Assembly (NCBI RefSeq): GCF_003308995.1
Contig: NZ_QFFJ01000001.1
Coordinates: forward strand, 496,001 to 560,000
Length of the DNA: 64,000 bases
DNA from: Chitinophaga flava
GTDB lineage: Bacteria; Bacteroidota; Bacteroidia; Chitinophagales; Chitinophagaceae
Reading direction: 5' to 3'
Shown here: piece after piece, positions 36,281 to 44,571 of the stretch
Numbering within the stretch: the stretch's first letter is position 1
Layout of the letters: each line of letters begins with the position of its first letter
Notes under the pieces: model-generated
What the model was told of the DNA's origin: nothing
Seen by the model: only the letters and a program-made list of their open reading frames with translations
Database searches by the model: none
Position numbers and translations under genes: made by a program

Positions 36281-36730
36281 ATGACAATCCGGAAACTATA
36301 CCTGCTACTGTTAATACTGCCGCTGGCATTTGTTGGCAGACCATCCCTGGCCCAGCAGAAAGAGACTAAAACAGCTGCTGACATCAGACAACTCAAGGCA
36401 AAAACCAGAAATGCGCTCGACTCTCTGGACAAAGAACAGGAAAGACTAAAAGAAGATGCGGGTAAACTAAAGAAGTCAGAAGAAGCAGAATTCAAAAAAG
36501 AAATGGCAGCCATCAAGCGCGAAGAAGTTAACCTGCGGGAAAAAGTAAAAGAAGAAACTAGAGTGGCAGATGAAAAATGGGAGTCCTTCAAAACCACGGT
36601 AGAAAAGGAATTTAACGATCTGAAAAAAAGAGTAGAACGTGCAAAAGACAAACTGAAAAAACAAATTCCCGACAATAGCCAGCAGCCAGCAGAGCGCAAT
36701 GTCCCCGAACCTCCTACCCTGTTGACCTGA
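36281..36730 (+). CDS. Exported charged coiled-coil protein
   Basis: 149 residues. Signal peptide MTIRKLYLLLLILPLAFVGRPSLAQ. The mature part is almost entirely a predicted helix rich in Lys and Glu with heptad-like spacing (DSLDKEQERLKEDAGKLKK, FKKEMAAIKREEVNLREK, TVEKEFNDLKKRVERAKDKL), followed by a short Pro-rich tail. It resembles small periplasmic coiled-coil proteins. No catalytic residues. Convergent with the dehydrogenase gene, 8 bases apart. Confidence 0.75.
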   Translation: MTIRKLYLLLLILPLAFVGRPSLAQQKETKTAADIRQLKAKTRNALDSLDKEQERLKEDAGKLKKSEEAEFKKEMAAIKREEVNLREKVKEETRVADEKWESFKTTVEKEFNDLKKRVERAKDKLKKQIPDNSQQPAERNVPEPPTLLT

Positions 36731-36738
36731 AACAACCC

Positions 36739-37755
36739 TTACATCACGAGCACAGCGGCTCCTTTGATTTTTCCTTCCCGCAGGGCAGTAAGTGCTTCAT
36801 TGGCCTGTGAAAGCGCAAAAGTCTGTATGGCTGTCATCACCGGCATTTTAGACAACTGCTCCATCAGCAGCTCTCCGTCTTTACGGGTAAGATTAGCCAC
36901 AGAACGTATCACTCTTTCCTCCCACAATATACTGTAGGGGAAAGCAGGAATATCACTCATATGAATACCGGCACATACCACTGTCCCGCCTTTGTCGAGT
37001 TGCGCCAATGCCCGCGGCACCAGCGATCCGTCGGGCGCAAAGATAATAGCGGCATCCATCAATATCGGAGGCTCATCCTCGGAACTGCCCGCCCATACAG
37101 CTCCTGTTTTTAAAGCAAACTCCTGCCCATCACCATCACCTGGTCTGGTAAAGGCATACACCAGTTTATAGTGAAACTTCGCTATCTGTACCAGTATATG
37201 TGCAGCAGCTCCATAACCGTAGAACCCAATGTTTTCGGCATATCCGGGTAACATACGCCAGGAGCGGTAACCAATCAACCCCGCACATAACAACGGTGCA
37301 CCGCCCGGATGCGCATATGTTTCCGGCAGCTTCAGACAATAAGCAGCCAGCGCTACGGTATACTCCGCATATCCCCCGTTGACAGAATAGCCCGTAAACA
37401 GTGCATGTTCACACAGGTTTTCCTGTTCCTGCAAACAGTATTTACAATGGCCGCAAGTATAAGCCAGCCACGGCACTCCTACCTTTTCTCCTATCCCCGG
37501 AGAAGTCACACCATCTCCGGTGGCTACCACCACTCCTACAATCTCATGCCCCGGAATCAGCGGCAATGACGGATTGGGCAGCTCTCCGTCAACAATATGC
37601 AGGTCGGTACGGCATACACCGCAGGCGATGACCTTTATCAATACCTGCCCTGCCGCAGGAACCGGCACCGGCACGGTATGCAGCAACAGCGGATTGCCGG
37701 CTTTTTCCATTACCATAGCTTGCATGGTGCCGGGGATAGTGATCTGTTGTTTCAT
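36739..37755 (-). CDS. Zinc-dependent alcohol dehydrogenase family protein
   Basis: 338 residues. Catalytic zinc residues in CGVCRTDLH and GHEIVG (about residues 48 and 70), structural zinc cysteines in CGHCKYCLQEQENLCEH (about 100-115). The NAD-binding half has GFYGYGAAAHILVQIAKF, with the usual GxGxxA glycine pattern. This is the AdhA-like subgroup in which the enzyme oxidises primary alcohols, with the exact substrate unknown. It stands as the last gene of a minus-strand group with 17 bases to the deacetylase. Confidence 0.92.
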   Translation of the reverse strand: MKQQITIPGTMQAMVMEKAGNPLLLHTVPVPVPAAGQVLIKVIACGVCRTDLHIVDGELPNPSLPLIPGHEIVGVVVATGDGVTSPGIGEKVGVPWLAYTCGHCKYCLQEQENLCEHALFTGYSVNGGYAEYTVALAAYCLKLPETYAHPGGAPLLCAGLIGYRSWRMLPGYAENIGFYGYGAAAHILVQIAKFHYKLVYAFTRPGDGDGQEFALKTGAVWAGSSEDEPPILMDAAIIFAPDGSLVPRALAQLDKGGTVVCAGIHMSDIPAFPYSILWEERVIRSVANLTRKDGELLMEQLSKMPVMTAIQTFALSQANEALTALREGKIKGAAVLVM

Positions 37756-37772
37756 AAAACAGATTTTTGGTT

Positions 37773-38501
37773 TTATTGTGTTCCGTAAACAGCCATCGCA
37801 GCTACAAGCCTGGGGCCAGACCAGTTGCCATCTACCATCAAACGCCGGAGCGTATACAGTTCATTCCCCGGCGTCGGATGGCGATTCAGCTGGAAAGCAG
37901 CTTTATACCCGGCTTTCTTCAGTTCAACAATAATACTGTCGTTATATTCTCCAAACGGATAAGCAAAGTACCAGACAGGCCGGCCGGTTATTTTTTCCAG
38001 CTGCTGCCGGGGCTCCACCAGCTGTTTCTGCCAGTCCATTACACCGGTGAGTTTAAGATGAGGATGATCCCATGTGTGAGAAGCAATCACATGTCCCTGA
38101 TCAGCCATGGTTTTGATCTGGTCCTTCGAGAGATACCGGGGTTTGTTTAATGTAACTGTCATCACAAAAAAAACGCCCCGCAAACCAAAGTGTTGCAATA
38201 GCGGCGCAGCTACCGTTGCATGTTCTGCATGCGAATCATCAAAGGTGATGATACAGGTGCGGGGAGGTATAGGCCGCCCTTCTTTCAGCAACGTGATGGC
38301 TGCATCCGGTGATATGGTATGATAACCACTGTCAGCAAGGGTTCTGAGCTGCCGTTCAAATTGCGCCCTGTCTACATGCAACAGGTCGTTTTTGTGGGTT
38401 CCGGGAACGGTAATGTTGTGATAACAGAGGATAGGCAGCTGTTGCTGGCCGGTGACAATCACCGGCAACCAGCAGAGCAAGAAAACAATCAGGTGTTTCA
38501 T
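37773..38501 (-). CDS. Secreted polysaccharide deacetylase (CE4/NodB domain)
   Basis: 242 residues with signal peptide MKHLIVFLLCWLPVIVTGQQ. NodB motifs: TFDDSHAEH (catalytic and metal Asp pair, though the second Asp is followed by Ser rather than Gly) and SHTWDHPHL (metal His pair). Further down VWYFAYPFGEYND supplies the conserved Arg/Pro-type strand. It would deacetylate N-acetyl-sugars in a surface polysaccharide or peptidoglycan fragments. Paired with a gene of unknown function, 4 bases apart. Confidence 0.9.
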   Translation of the reverse strand: MKHLIVFLLCWLPVIVTGQQQLPILCYHNITVPGTHKNDLLHVDRAQFERQLRTLADSGYHTISPDAAITLLKEGRPIPPRTCIITFDDSHAEHATVAAPLLQHFGLRGVFFVMTVTLNKPRYLSKDQIKTMADQGHVIASHTWDHPHLKLTGVMDWQKQLVEPRQQLEKITGRPVWYFAYPFGEYNDSIIVELKKAGYKAAFQLNRHPTPGNELYTLRRLMVDGNWSGPRLVAAMAVYGTQ

Positions 38502-38505
38502 ATGC

Positions 38506-39552
38506 TTATTGATATTGAATATAAATCGGACGGGGATACAGTTTCAGCACTTCATCGGGCTCCATGAGATGGCCCCCCGTCTCCACATCTACCTCATAAA
38601 ACAACTTAAAACCGGTAAACTGCACCGGTTGATCGGCAATCCAGCTATGGTAGGTATGTTTCTTTTTTGCCACTCCTCCGAATCCATCCATATCCATCAC
38701 AATCTGTACTTCCGGTTGAAGGTGAATATCTTTGTAATTCGTGACCATACCCTTTGTAAAACGGTGTACCACCAGTATTTTGGGAGGCAGGCCATATTGT
38801 TTGACAATTCCAGCCAGCCAGGAACTGGCGTAGTTAATATCCTCTGCATCCATTGTACCAATTACAGAGCAGGGAGCACGGCCATTTTTCATGGAGTATT
38901 CAGGATCTATGCCCAGATGGACTTCCGGACGGGACATAAATTTTTCCAGGAGCGGCAGCTCATCACGGAGTTTGCTCTGTCCGGGTTGCACATCCAGGAA
39001 AACGATGGCATGCTCCTGCGTTGCCAGGTCCAGCGCTTTGTTGATAGCAGTGGCAGGCATACGCTGACGATATTTACCATCTGCACCGGGGCTGCGCTGG
39101 GCCGTCACAGCGATATAATGAAAAGCCGGAATAACCGGTGTGGTACTGTCTGCGGCTTCCCATAATGCAACCGTTTCCTTTAGCCGGGCCAGCATACTGT
39201 CTACCGGGACAGTTCCCAGCACTCCCAGCCGGGGTGTATAAAAATTACCATAATAAGCCACAATCCGGTTGAACGGCAATAATGCCCCGGGAAGCGGGTA
39301 ATAGGTGTTAACCGGCCATGTTAGCGAAGGAGAGTCATGCAGCAGGTGCAGCATCCGTTGCTGATACATCAGCGTATCTACAGTATTGCTTTTCGCTATA
39401 CTGTCTACCTGCGCAGGTTTATTGACAACAACGCTTTCCTTTTCCGGCACCACCTCTTTTGAAGGTTTTTCATGACGACCAGGTTTCCAAACAATCCATA
39501 CTACCAGTAATACAAGCAGCGTCACCAACAACAACTTCCATAAATATTTCAT
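38506..39552 (-). CDS. Membrane-anchored extracytoplasmic protein of unknown function
   Basis: 348 residues from the ATG at 39552; an upstream in-frame start would add 20 residues without a leader. The N-terminus is a single anchor (MKYLWKLLLVTLLVLLVVWIVW) followed by a charged linker and a globular domain (about 70-348). The domain has alternating strand/helix pattern with conserved-looking VIPAFHYIAVTAQRSPG, HAIVFLDVQPGQSKLRDE, HLGIDPEYSMKNG and VQIVMDMDGFGG; these resemble a TIM-barrel, with acidic residues at strand ends, like some putative glycan hydrolases. I do not recognise the family. Its start codon region precedes the deacetylase in the same operon. Confidence 0.75.
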   Translation of the reverse strand: MKYLWKLLLVTLLVLLVVWIVWKPGRHEKPSKEVVPEKESVVVNKPAQVDSIAKSNTVDTLMYQQRMLHLLHDSPSLTWPVNTYYPLPGALLPFNRIVAYYGNFYTPRLGVLGTVPVDSMLARLKETVALWEAADSTTPVIPAFHYIAVTAQRSPGADGKYRQRMPATAINKALDLATQEHAIVFLDVQPGQSKLRDELPLLEKFMSRPEVHLGIDPEYSMKNGRAPCSVIGTMDAEDINYASSWLAGIVKQYGLPPKILVVHRFTKGMVTNYKDIHLQPEVQIVMDMDGFGGVAKKKHTYHSWIADQPVQFTGFKLFYEVDVETGGHLMEPDEVLKLYPRPIYIQYQ

Positions 39553-39652
39553 CCCTTGTACTTTAAATAGCAAACTAAATCTACCTGCTTCTTTCCACAG
39601 AACAAATGACACTACTCATAACAAATCATGACAGGGATCAGTTCTCTGTTTT

Positions 39653-39668
39653 CCTGATTATAATCAGG
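39653..39668. promoter_or_regulatory. 16-base perfect palindrome upstream of polX
   Basis: CCTGATTATAATCAGG, in the 211-base gap between two divergent genes. It is a candidate operator for either the anchored-protein/deacetylase operon or the polX gene. No T-run, so not a terminator. Confidence 0.4.
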
Positions 39669-39763
39669 TTTGGGGTTAATATCTGTCATACATTCCCCCT
39701 ATACAACAACGTAAATTGCATTGACAAAACAGGAGCACTGTAACCTCAAAATCCGGACTCATT

Positions 39764-41278
39764 ATGAAAACACATTTGAAAAATAGTCCTCCCATTCCCA
39801 CTCCGCTGGCCGGTCTTGGGAATATCCGGGGTATCACAGGCCGGGAAGTGAATGCCATACAGGAGCAGCTGGGAGTCAACAGTACACGGGAGCTAATCCC
39901 GCTTATCAGCAATGGCCGGCTCGAAACCGTAGAAGGTCTTACACCCTTACAGGTTAAAAACATCCGGCAGGCACTTAAACTATACAAAAACGCCAACAGC
40001 CGCTATTTGCGTTGGGATGCCCACCTTATCGGTGAAGAGCTGTTAAGGGCCATCGGACGGTTTCCGGAGGTAGAGAAAGTATTACTGACCGGTAGCTTGC
40101 GAAGAGGTAAGGATACCATTGGAGACATCGATATACTGGTGCAGCTGAGTGAGGCTGACCGGCGGAAACTACTCTATAAAATCGCCCGCATGCCGCAAAC
40201 AGAAGGTATCATCGCTGCAGGCCCACATCATTTCTGTGTGGTATTACGCAACCAGATGCAGGTAGACATCCGCCTGGCCACCAATAAATACTTCGGCGCC
40301 AGCCTGTTGTATTATACCGGCTCTGTAAAATACAATACAGACATGGATGAGCTGGCAGCTTCCAAAGGGTTAAAAATCACTCCCACCGGCCTGGTAGACA
40401 GCCATACCGGCGAATATGTAGCAGGAGAAAAGGAAGAAGATATCTATCGTAAACTGCAGATCGACTTTATCACACCGGAACTCAGAGAAAACCATGATAT
40501 CCTTAACGCGGCTGCAGGCCATCATGTCCCCCCACTGGTTACCTTCAACCAGTTAAAGGGAGATATGCAAATACATACCAACTGGAGCGATGGTGCCGAA
40601 AGCATCGCATCCATCGCACAATACCTGTCCCATGCATTCCCACACTACCACTATATCGTGATCACAGACCATGTGTCTGCCTCCCGCGATAATCATATAC
40701 TGCATACAGAAGATATTTTCAGGCAGGCCGCAGAAATAGATCGTATCAACGCCGCCATGGGATATGACTACATAAAAAAAGGAGCTGAAATAGATATCGG
40801 AAAAGATGACAACACAACACTGCCGGATGAAATACTGCAACAGTTTGACTGGGTGATCGCTTCCATACACAGCGACTTCTCCAGTGATAATACTTCCCGG
40901 CTGATAAAGATGTGTGAAAATCCATACATCCACTGTATCGGCCATCCCAGCGGTAGACTGATCGGTATCCGCAACCCCTACCCTGTCAACTGGGACGAAG
41001 TATTTACAAGGGCTGCCGCCACCGGCACTGCCATGGAAATCAATGCCCGCCCCAAACGGCTGGACCTGAACGATACCCTGGTACGCCAGGCTGCAGACAA
41101 AGGCGTTAAAATAGTGGTTAACAGCGATGCCCGAAACCTCACCGACTTTGATTTCGTAAAAATGGGCATATCCACCGCAAGGCGCGGCGCATGCAATAAA
41201 ACAGATATTCTTAACACCGGCTGCTGGGATGAGATAGAAAAATTTAAAGCGACAAAACAACAACTGCTGAAAAAATAA
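39764..41278 (+). CDS. polX: PolX-type DNA polymerase with HhH, nucleotidyltransferase and degraded PHP domains
   Basis: 504 residues. A single helix-hairpin-helix-like region (about 15-75), a polymerase X palm with GSLRRGKDTIGDIDILV (Asp121, Asp123) and Asp168 in MQVDIRLA, then a C-terminal PHP domain from 265. Bacterial PolX usually has about 570 residues; here the N-terminal 8-kDa lyase-like domain is missing and an in-frame stop upstream excludes a longer start. In the PHP domain the first ligand pair is Gln269-x-His271 instead of His-x-His, and the last is Asp455-Ala-Arg457 instead of Asp-Ala-His, while Asp302/His303, Glu342, His369 and His394 are kept. Polymerase activity is plausible; the 3'-5' exonuclease is doubtful. 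Confidence 0.88.
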   Translation: MKTHLKNSPPIPTPLAGLGNIRGITGREVNAIQEQLGVNSTRELIPLISNGRLETVEGLTPLQVKNIRQALKLYKNANSRYLRWDAHLIGEELLRAIGRFPEVEKVLLTGSLRRGKDTIGDIDILVQLSEADRRKLLYKIARMPQTEGIIAAGPHHFCVVLRNQMQVDIRLATNKYFGASLLYYTGSVKYNTDMDELAASKGLKITPTGLVDSHTGEYVAGEKEEDIYRKLQIDFITPELRENHDILNAAAGHHVPPLVTFNQLKGDMQIHTNWSDGAESIASIAQYLSHAFPHYHYIVITDHVSASRDNHILHTEDIFRQAAEIDRINAAMGYDYIKKGAEIDIGKDDNTTLPDEILQQFDWVIASIHSDFSSDNTSRLIKMCENPYIHCIGHPSGRLIGIRNPYPVNWDEVFTRAAATGTAMEINARPKRLDLNDTLVRQAADKGVKIVVNSDARNLTDFDFVKMGISTARRGACNKTDILNTGCWDEIEKFKATKQQLLKK

Positions 41279-41359
41279 ACCTGTAATGAATCATAATTCC
41301 AGCTGATGAATGTCATAGTTCACCCTACACCGGTAAAGTAATTTTAAAATAAAAAAACT

Positions 41360-42118
41360 ATGGAAAAGATATTACTGGTCATGTGTGGTGCAGCTCCGTC
41401 CAACAGTGCAGTGGATTTCGCTTGTTATCTCTCAGATATTTCTCATTCAAAACTGGTAGGCTGCTTCTACAAAGACAAAGAAACAGCCATCAATGCCGTT
41501 ACCAAAAGAAAGATGGCCCATGCTGGCGATGACTGGGATTCACCTGAAACTTTCGCTGAAAATATACCTATCAGCTCCATGCAAACCTTTGAAGATACCT
41601 GTGGCGCAAGAGGCATCCCAGCCGCTGTCAAATATATGGAAGAACCTACACTGGATAATATTCTTGCAGAAAGCCGTTTTGCAGATCTTATGATTGTAGA
41701 TGCCCCACAGGGGAACGTTTTTCCATTCCTGCAAAAACTACTATCATCCGCTCAATGCCCGGTAATTATAGCCCCCCGCAGCTGTACCGCTATTGATGAA
41801 ATTGTATTCTGTTATGATGGCAGTCCATCAGCGGTCTTTGCCATGAAACAACTGATTTACCTTTTGCCGGAACTGGGAGAAAAAAAGGCGACCATCGTAC
41901 ATATCGGTACCACCAGCATCCCCGAAGAAGAAAAGAAAAATCTGGCCGGCTGGCTGAGCAGACATTTTGCATGTTCTACCATCACTACCTTGAAAGACAA
42001 CACGACAGCAACATTGTCCGATTTTCTGCAGAAGAAACAGGAAACAATGATTGTGATGGGAGATTTATTATCAGGATTGATAACACCGGCACATCCTGTG
42101 TTTATTACTCATCATTGA
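41360..42118 (+). CDS. Two-domain universal stress protein, degenerate
   Basis: 252 residues; two UspA-like halves (about 1-145 and 145-252). The first has KILLVMCGAAPSNSAVDFACYLS and the strand MIVDAPQGN, the second IVFCYDGSPSAVFAMKQLIYLLPEL. The usual ATP-binding end G-x2-G-x9-G-S/T is replaced by MGDLLSGLITPA, so nucleotide binding may be lost. It is one of three paralogues within 13 kb. It follows polX by 81 bases on the same strand and ends seven bases into the convergent small gene. Confidence 0.85.
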   Translation: MEKILLVMCGAAPSNSAVDFACYLSDISHSKLVGCFYKDKETAINAVTKRKMAHAGDDWDSPETFAENIPISSMQTFEDTCGARGIPAAVKYMEEPTLDNILAESRFADLMIVDAPQGNVFPFLQKLLSSAQCPVIIAPRSCTAIDEIVFCYDGSPSAVFAMKQLIYLLPELGEKKATIVHIGTTSIPEEEKKNLAGWLSRHFACSTITTLKDNTTATLSDFLQKKQETMIVMGDLLSGLITPAHPVFITHH

Positions 42119-42441
42119 TCTTCTATCGGATTCAGGTCGAGCAGCCGGTTGATCAGATATTGCAGCTGCGCATCTTCGCGTCGTATCGTCGCAGAAATAT
42201 TTTCCTTTGGGCCGTTTTCTTCAGGGGAACGGCTATTGGTTACCCTATTATTTGCTGGCGGCACATATAGTGGCGCCGGAATACTGTTGATAAAATCGGC
42301 TTTCATGGCAGAGAAGCGCCGCTGCCTTCTCTGTTTTTTGTAAACATTATAACATAACCATACCATAGTGCCCATCAGCAAAACGCCCCACCACAACAGG
42401 GGCACTGTTTTCTCATTGGAAATATCGGGAGTATGTATCAT
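42112..42441 (-). CDS. Small single-pass membrane protein
   Basis: 109 residues. One transmembrane helix (about 13-32, VPLLWWGVLLMGTMVWLCYNV) preceded by a short N-terminus and followed by basic residues (KKQRRQRR), so the C-terminal tail faces the cytoplasm. The tail is Pro/Asn-rich then helical (REDAQLQYLINRLLDLN). Not recognised. Stop codon overlaps the end of the convergent stress protein gene. Confidence 0.6.
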   Translation of the reverse strand: MIHTPDISNEKTVPLLWWGVLLMGTMVWLCYNVYKKQRRQRRFSAMKADFINSIPAPLYVPPANNRVTNSRSPEENGPKENISATIRREDAQLQYLINRLLDLNPIEDQ

Positions 42442-42622
42442 GATACAACCGGTTTGTAGTTTGCCTCCTAAAGATAAGATAGCTTTTCTGATCGCAGCAG
42501 CTCCAGCCCGTTATGTTAACAATACCTTGTCTGCGGCCCTTTTTCCGGATGATTAAAATTTTTTCTGCTGAAATTGTCACAAAAATTCTGTTCCTCCGTC
42601 CTTGTTGTAAAATGGATTTTTT

Positions 42623-43243
42623 ATGACTAGACACACAAAGGTATTCACTCTTAAAACATGGCACTATTATTCCGGCATTACTCTTTCTGTATTTATTGCC
42701 TTTCACCTGTTCAACCAGCTGATGTCATTGCATAGTGAAAACGCGCACCTGGCCGTTATGAAAGCCTTCCGGACAGTTTACCGTCATCCGGTGGTGGAAA
42801 CCATCCTACTGATAGCGGTAGCATCGCAGGTGGTGACTGGTATCCGGCTACTCTTCAGCAGCAAACGAAAATCAGCTGCCGAAAAAATTCAGGTGTATTC
42901 CGGCATGTATCTCTCCTTTTTTCTGCTCTTTCATGTAGGCGCTGTGTTGTACGGCCGTTTTACAGGGTTGGATACTAACTTTTATTTTGCGGCTGCCGGC
43001 CTGAACATGTATCCGTCCACTTTCTTCTTTATTCCTTATTATCTGCTGGCCGTTACTGCCATATCACTGCACGTGGCCGCCATTCACTATATCAAAACAG
43101 GCTCCGGTGGCTGGTCACGTGGCATTGCCGTGATAGGTTTTATTGTGGCGCTGCTGATCATCACTGGTTTTACCGATCGTTTTCAGTGGCGGAAAATGCC
43201 TGCAGCCAATGAACAGTTTATCCGACAGACGTTTGGCCGTTAG
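42623..43243 (+). CDS. Polytopic membrane protein resembling SdhC/FrdC-type cytochrome b
   Basis: 206 residues with five hydrophobic segments (about 16-36, 58-78, 92-112, 128-152, 167-185). His residues lie within or at the ends of helices: HYYSGITLSVFIAFHLFNQL, FFLLFHVGAVLYGR, ISLHVAAIHY. The first of these (SG-x-L-S-x-F-I-A-F-H-L) resembles the haem-ligating helix of succinate/fumarate reductase membrane anchors. There are no flavin or iron-sulfur subunits beside it. I infer a b-haem protein, possibly a membrane electron carrier; the substrate is unknown. Confidence 0.65.
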   Translation: MTRHTKVFTLKTWHYYSGITLSVFIAFHLFNQLMSLHSENAHLAVMKAFRTVYRHPVVETILLIAVASQVVTGIRLLFSSKRKSAAEKIQVYSGMYLSFFLLFHVGAVLYGRFTGLDTNFYFAAAGLNMYPSTFFFIPYYLLAVTAISLHVAAIHYIKTGSGGWSRGIAVIGFIVALLIITGFTDRFQWRKMPAANEQFIRQTFGR

Positions 43244-44070
43244 CGCAGTTTATCCGGATTTCGTACAAAGTAAACCGTTTCAATGCCATCTGCTCCGACA
43301 GAACAGATCATCAGGGTATCTACTGCTCCGGTGGTTTTGTCGTAGCAGATGATGCCATATTCACCATTGATCATCTTTACTTCAAAAAGCAATTCCGCAC
43401 CTCTCTTAGTATAAAGTCCGTTGAGGAAGGTAATCGCATCTGCGCGGCCCAAAACAGGCCAGCGTGCTGCCGTTGCGCGGCCACCACCATCGGAGTAGAT
43501 GGCAATATCCTCTTTCAGACAGGCCATCAGTTGCTCAACATCCCCACTGGTACAGGCTTTCACGAATGCGCTAAAAAGCGTACTACGCTGCTCTTCAGAC
43601 GGAATATATTTTACTCGCCCGTCTGTCACCTTCTCCTTGGCACGATGAAACAACTGCCGGCAGTTATCCTGCCCCAACGACAATACTTCTGCAATCTCTT
43701 CGTAGGCATAGTCCAGCGTTTCACGAAGGATAAACACTGCACGCTCCTGCGGATTCAGTTTCTGTAACAACAATAATAAGGCAAAGGAAATATCCTGGTC
43801 CTGCACATAAACAAAACGTTCCTGATATAATGGAGTGGGTAAATCAATTCCGGGATAAACAAATCTTTTACGCATCTCCAGCAACGACAGACAGCGGTGC
43901 ATCACTGCTTTCACCAGATAATGCTCAGGATTGGCAATCATTGTTATATCCTGCTTCACAAAAGAAAGATATACATCGTGCAGGATATCTTCCGCGTCCA
44001 TCGCGTTTTTGGTCATTTTGTAGGCAACTGCAAACAACCGGGGTTTATATGTTTCAAAACTGTTCTCCAT
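43240..44070 (-). CDS. ECF41-type sigma factor with C-terminal SnoaL-like domain
   Basis: 276 residues from the ATG at 44070, which overlaps the HxlR gene end by 17 bases; an earlier in-frame start exists. Region 2 (about 8-75, with NAMDAEDILHDVYLSF) and region 4 (about 105-155, LNPQERAVFILRETLDYAYEEIAEVLSLGQDNCRQLFHRAK). Beyond the sigma core is a SnoaL-like domain (about 170-276) containing the DGGGR motif at about 210, the hallmark of the ECF41 group, where this domain controls activity in cis without an anti-sigma factor. Confidence 0.9.
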   Translation of the reverse strand: MENSFETYKPRLFAVAYKMTKNAMDAEDILHDVYLSFVKQDITMIANPEHYLVKAVMHRCLSLLEMRKRFVYPGIDLPTPLYQERFVYVQDQDISFALLLLLQKLNPQERAVFILRETLDYAYEEIAEVLSLGQDNCRQLFHRAKEKVTDGRVKYIPSEEQRSTLFSAFVKACTSGDVEQLMACLKEDIAIYSDGGGRATAARWPVLGRADAITFLNGLYTKRGAELLFEVKMINGEYGIICYDKTTGAVDTLMICSVGADGIETVYFVRNPDKLR

Positions 44071-44464
44071 TGGTGCAACTTTTAGGTTCTCCAAAGAGGG
44101 AATAATATTCTTCTCCCCAATCACACAATGCCTCAATCGCAGGGACCAACTTAATACCGATGGGTGTCAGCTTATATTCCACCCTGGGTGGTGTTTCTGC
44201 ATATACTTTTCTTTCGATGATACCATCCCGCTCCAGTTCCCGCAATTGCAACGTGAGTGTGGCATGTGTAATATCGTGCATCTTATTGCGCAGTTCACCA
44301 AAGCGCAGAGGGCATCCCTTCCGGATAGCATTGAGCAGCAGCAGCTTCCATTTGCCACCGATTACCTTCAGGGCTTTTGTCATGGTACAGTTATTTTCCA
44401 CTACCAATGGACTTTTATCCCTTTGCATATCTGCTTGTATATCATCATTAGTATCTTTTTCCAT
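44054..44464 (-). CDS. HxlR family transcriptional regulator
   Basis: 136 residues, a winged helix (about 30-125) with NCTMTKALKVIGGKWKLLLL, the family opening with a single Cys26 directly before the first helix. In YodB/HypR-type members this Cys senses quinones or disulfide stress. RFGELRNKMHDITHATLTLQLRELERDGII is the recognition region. Divergent from an efflux transporter gene and co-transcribed with the ECF41 sigma gene, so it likely represses both. Start shares a 107-base promoter gap with the transporter. Confidence 0.93.
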   Translation of the reverse strand: MEKDTNDDIQADMQRDKSPLVVENNCTMTKALKVIGGKWKLLLLNAIRKGCPLRFGELRNKMHDITHATLTLQLRELERDGIIERKVYAETPPRVEYKLTPIGIKLVPAIEALCDWGEEYYSLFGEPKSCTNGEQF

Positions 44465-44571
44465 ACCAGGTATTATTCTTTAAACTACTTGTTATAATCT
44501 GTTGCTGGCCGCAACTTTGGCGGCGATAAAGTTAACGAATTGGTTATTTAAAACGATTATACAGGATTAAT

